Source: UBA4421 sp002470275
GTDB lineage: Bacteria; Pseudomonadota; Gammaproteobacteria; Pseudomonadales; Azotimanducaceae
Direction: 5' to 3'
Length of the DNA stretch: 64,000 nucleotides
NCBI GenBank assembly: GCA_913052345.1
Contig: CAJXDR010000007.1
Location: 19,799 to 83,798, forward strand
The translations under genes and the position numbers were made by a program. Under the pieces are notes generated by a model. The model was not told where the DNA came from. It was given only the letters and a program-made list of their open reading frames with translations, and ran no database searches. Positions 61,866-64,000 of this stretch are shown one piece after another (within the stretch, counting starts at the first letter, position 1; each line of letters begins with the position of its first letter).

Positions 61866-62480
61866 CTAAGGAGCCGACATTAAGCCCTGCCAGTAGAAAC
61901 TGTAGCCACTAGGCTCGATCCACAGGGGAATATCAACCGCTAAATCATTTGCCGATGAGGTGATAGTAACGACCAAGGGCTTTGGCGTAGGTTGTTTTGC
62001 ACAATCGTTAATGGATTCGGTTCGCTGCGCGTACTTTACGCTTTGATTGAGGTAGGTTGACCAAAAAGCATTGTTGAATCGAACACCGACCCTTTCCCCA
62101 TGGCTGTCGTCTGCATCGCCAATGTGGAAGGTATGCAGTGGCCTTGGATCCACACCATCGCAGGCATGATTCGAGGAGATGGTTAGGCCTTGCTGAACCC
62201 CCTGCTGGTCTTCTAGCCAAAACACCAACTCGCCACCCTGATCCTCGGGTACCTCGGCGTACAGTATAAAATCGCCCAGAGAGCGCTCATAAGCTGCACA
62301 AACCCATCCGTGGAAATGGCGATCATCCCATTTTAAACGGGTCGTGCGTATGCACTGCTCGGGCCAGTCGCCCTGCAGGGCTAGGTGATAGTCGTCGTCT
62401 ACCCGGATTGAGCAGTAGCTCAGGCTGCCGCCAATAAGCAAGGCGAGCACTGCAAACTTAAGCCCTAGACTTTGTCTCAT
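61866..62480 (-). CDS. Exported protein of unknown family, paralog A
   Basis: The 204-residue protein starts with a signal-like segment (MRQSLGLKFAVLALLIGGSLSYC). The Cys could be a lipobox, but Tyr at -1 is unusual. It shares LxGDWPxxC, DFxLYA, FWLE, SNHxCDG and a C-terminal PSGY-like segment with the neighbouring protein. No known domain is recognised. It lies 27 bp after paralog B. Confidence 0.75.
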   Translation of the reverse strand: MRQSLGLKFAVLALLIGGSLSYCSIRVDDDYHLALQGDWPEQCIRTTRLKWDDRHFHGWVCAAYERSLGDFILYAEVPEDQGGELVFWLEDQQGVQQGLTISSNHACDGVDPRPLHTFHIGDADDSHGERVGVRFNNAFWSTYLNQSVKYAQRTESINDCAKQPTPKPLVVTITSSANDLAVDIPLWIEPSGYSFYWQGLMSAP

Positions 62481-62507
62481 AATACTACGCTCCGAGAGAC
62501 TGCCGCC

Positions 62508-63278
62508 CTAAATGGCCGTGGTTACCAAGTTATATCCGTTGGGACGCACTCCCACGGGCACTTCCACTCGGAAGTTATGCCTGTCGGCAGTCAGCAAGAC
62601 TGTGATGGGGTTCAGTGCTGGTCGCTGATAGCAAAAATATCGACGCGCCGGATTCGGGTGATACCGACCCTCCTCGACTAATGTCTCAATGGATTTGTTG
62701 CTGCTCCACAGAAAGTTATCCAGCAAAACAACCGCCGATGGTGTACCACGCAAAGTCGCGGCATTCGGGTTTACCTCGAGCCTCCGTGGACCAGGCCAAG
62801 AAGCGGTATAAGGTGTATCGAGCAGGGTCGCGGCATCCCTATTTACCCAAGCGCTAAATGGACCAGATCCAAAAGGAAAGGTAAAAAATGACTTAGCTCT
62901 AAGTGCTCCGTCACAAGGATGATTCGACGCGACATGCAACTGCACCGAGTCGCCGCTACCGTTTTCCAGCCAAAACCCCAGCTGGTCCTCACCAAACCTC
63001 TGGGCATACAGAGTAAAATCGTCTATCGGATAGACGTAGGTCAGGCAAAATTCTTCATTTACATCCGTTTGCCGAAGCGAATCACCAAAGTCTCTCGGTA
63101 GCAAGGCTGTTTGCGTGCAGTGCGCTGGCCAGTCGCCCTCTAGGACTAAAGCGTGGTTTTCGAACTCACCGACACAGCCCACGAGCGCCGTGCAAAGAAT
63201 GATCACCTCGACAAGTTTCGTATGACTCTTGCTAAGCAATTTATTTGAACTCACTCTCAGGAACCGGATAGCTGCCAC
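62508..63278 (-). CDS. Lipoprotein of unknown family, paralog B
   Basis: The 256-residue protein has a signal and lipobox (LVGC, about residue 35). Shared blocks with paralog A are LEGDWPAHC, DFTLYA, FWLEN, SNHPCDGALR and a C-terminal VRPNGYN. It has an extra central segment of about 45 residues containing two near-identical stretches, NRDAATLLDTPY and NPNAATLRGTPS, 21 residues apart. No known domain is recognised. Confidence 0.75.
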   Translation of the reverse strand: MAAIRFLRVSSNKLLSKSHTKLVEVIILCTALVGCVGEFENHALVLEGDWPAHCTQTALLPRDFGDSLRQTDVNEEFCLTYVYPIDDFTLYAQRFGEDQLGFWLENGSGDSVQLHVASNHPCDGALRAKSFFTFPFGSGPFSAWVNRDAATLLDTPYTASWPGPRRLEVNPNAATLRGTPSAVVLLDNFLWSSNKSIETLVEEGRYHPNPARRYFCYQRPALNPITVLLTADRHNFRVEVPVGVRPNGYNLVTTAI

Positions 63279-63840
63279 CTACGTACTCCCTAAATTCCAC
63301 TTCAGACGAGCCCTTAGCGGCCGCAATAAGCCCTGAGGTGCCAGCGCCGATTCAGTTCGTTTCGCGGCCAGCCCTCTGAACAGACGGGGCCGCGATACTT
63401 CACTGCAGACACCTGACGTTTCGTGCTGAGCCTGTATCACTGCGCTTTTTGTCACTGCTCCAACGTTTTCTAGACATCGTCCTTTCTCAGCGTTGTTCCT
63501 AAAGCACCGCCTATCACACCTTTTCTGAACCTGTAGCACAGAAAAAAAACGACATGTCGACAAACGGTCACTATTCGTGGGTTAGCGGCGGACAACGGCA
63601 AGGATGCCGGGCTGGACAGGAGGACAACGGTAGGCGACTTCGAATCGGTGCCCGACGCGGCAACAACGGGGCGCACCTCAGCTTTAATCAGCCTGGTGCA
63701 TAGCCCACAGGGCTTTGGCGTTGCTGCCAAATAAGCAGGTATTCACAGAAATAAGGTTGCTGCGCAGAAACTCGCTGCATAAAAGCAGCACGCCCTGCTT
63801 TTCCGCGTACCCTGCCCTGCGGTCAACTAGGCCAATAACA
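63279..63840. other. No convincing gene; possible degraded DNA
   Basis: Short ORFs occur on both strands, but none has a ribosome site, domain or codon pattern to support it. A perfect 8-bp inverted repeat lies at 63781-63802. The region may be intergenic or decayed coding sequence between the paralog pair and the peptidase remnant. Confidence 0.5.
63781..63802 (-). terminator. Terminator-like hairpin past the peptidase remnant
   Basis: AAAAGCAG (63781-63788) pairs perfectly with CTGCTTTT (63795-63802), with a 6-nt loop. On the minus strand it follows the asparaginase-like stop at 63841 and ends in a short T-run. Confidence 0.55.
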
Positions 63841-64000
63841 CTACTGCTCAGGAAATATCCGTACGCCGAGTTGGTCGTTTGTATCAATACTGGCGCGATC
63901 CATGCCGGGGGTATTGAAGGAATACACAATCTCTCCTGCTGGGTCGATGCCGATTACTCCACCGCTGCCGCTCATGGTTTGCATGGGTGCCGTTAATCAC
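63841..64000 (-). pseudogene. C-terminal remnant of isoaspartyl peptidase/L-asparaginase, in-frame stop
   Basis: On the minus strand, a frame reads MQTMSGSGGVIGIDPAGEIVYSF, then NTPGMDRASIDTNDQLGVRIFPEQ and stop. It matches the C-terminal end of Ntn-hydrolase type 2 asparaginases/isoaspartyl peptidases (GGSGGLIAID...FNTEGMYRA type). Five codons upstream of MQ a TGA lies in the same frame at 63997-63999, so the gene is broken, frameshifted or misassembled. The rest is outside the window. Confidence 0.72.

Noticed and set aside
63684..63929. 81-residue minus-strand ORF near the window end
   Set aside because: It overlaps the asparaginase-like remnant in another frame and has no support.
1..64000. 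CRISPR arrays, insertion sequences, prophage
   Set aside because: No regularly spaced repeats, transposase, integrase or phage structural gene was seen anywhere in the window.

Overview
The window looks like chromosomal DNA of a free-living aerobic gammaproteobacterium, probably marine and near the Halieaceae/Cellvibrionales (an inference from gene content; no rRNA is present). Pointers are a complete Na+-translocating NADH:quinone reductase operon (nqrABCDEF), LpxC, the dnaX-ybaB-recR-rnd-ycgL-ycgN block known from Pseudomonas-like genomes, a Fur-type bfr/bfd pair, and many fatty-acid and SDR oxidoreductases. I see no prophage, transposase, integrase or CRISPR array.

Layout. 1-7.2 kb is one tightly packed minus-strand operon: a FucP-like MFS transporter, a gluconate-2-dehydrogenase subunit-3-like protein, a GMC oxidoreductase and a ThuA protein (a likely sugar-oxidising set), then an acyl-CoA dehydrogenase and a kinase fused to a small C-terminal domain (an LvaC/LvaA-like pair). 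7.3-17.4 kb holds dehydrogenases (MmsA, aldehyde dehydrogenase, 2-hydroxyacid dehydrogenase, two SDRs), a ferredoxin, a HIT protein, small membrane proteins, an outer-membrane barrel and a PHP phosphoesterase. 17.6-31 kb holds a bifunctional beta-oxidation enzyme, VOC and HupE proteins, an SDR, a nitroreductase, a lipoprotein cytochrome with a membrane partner, a TVP38/disulfide-reductase pair, a thioesterase, two amino-acid transporters, a GNAT, an enoyl-CoA hydratase and MobA.

31.5-34.8 kb is the most unusual stretch. A Fur-box-rich divergent bfr/bfd region is followed by a GrdB/PrdB-like selenoprotein gene whose frame is interrupted by one UGA at 33440-33442, with a textbook bacterial SECIS hairpin just after it. 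A normal gene caller would split it into two ORFs. 34.8-42 kb is nqr and lpxC; 42-45.4 kb is DusA, a TerB-like protein and an HsbA/HsbR-like partner-switching pair; 45.5-51.4 kb is HrpA and a MoxR/VWA pair; 51.6-56.4 kb is the dnaX-to-ycgN operon; 56.6-60.5 kb is a three-subunit molybdenum hydroxylase with its own MoaD-like protein; then a glycerophosphodiesterase and tRNA-Ser(GCU).

Beyond the tRNA (61.74 kb to the end) the DNA changes character. It is AT-rich just after the tRNA, carries two tandem paralogous exported proteins of no recognised family, about 560 bp without a convincing gene, and the broken C-terminal end of an isoaspartyl peptidase/asparaginase. This is consistent with a tRNA-associated variable region, though no integrase is visible.
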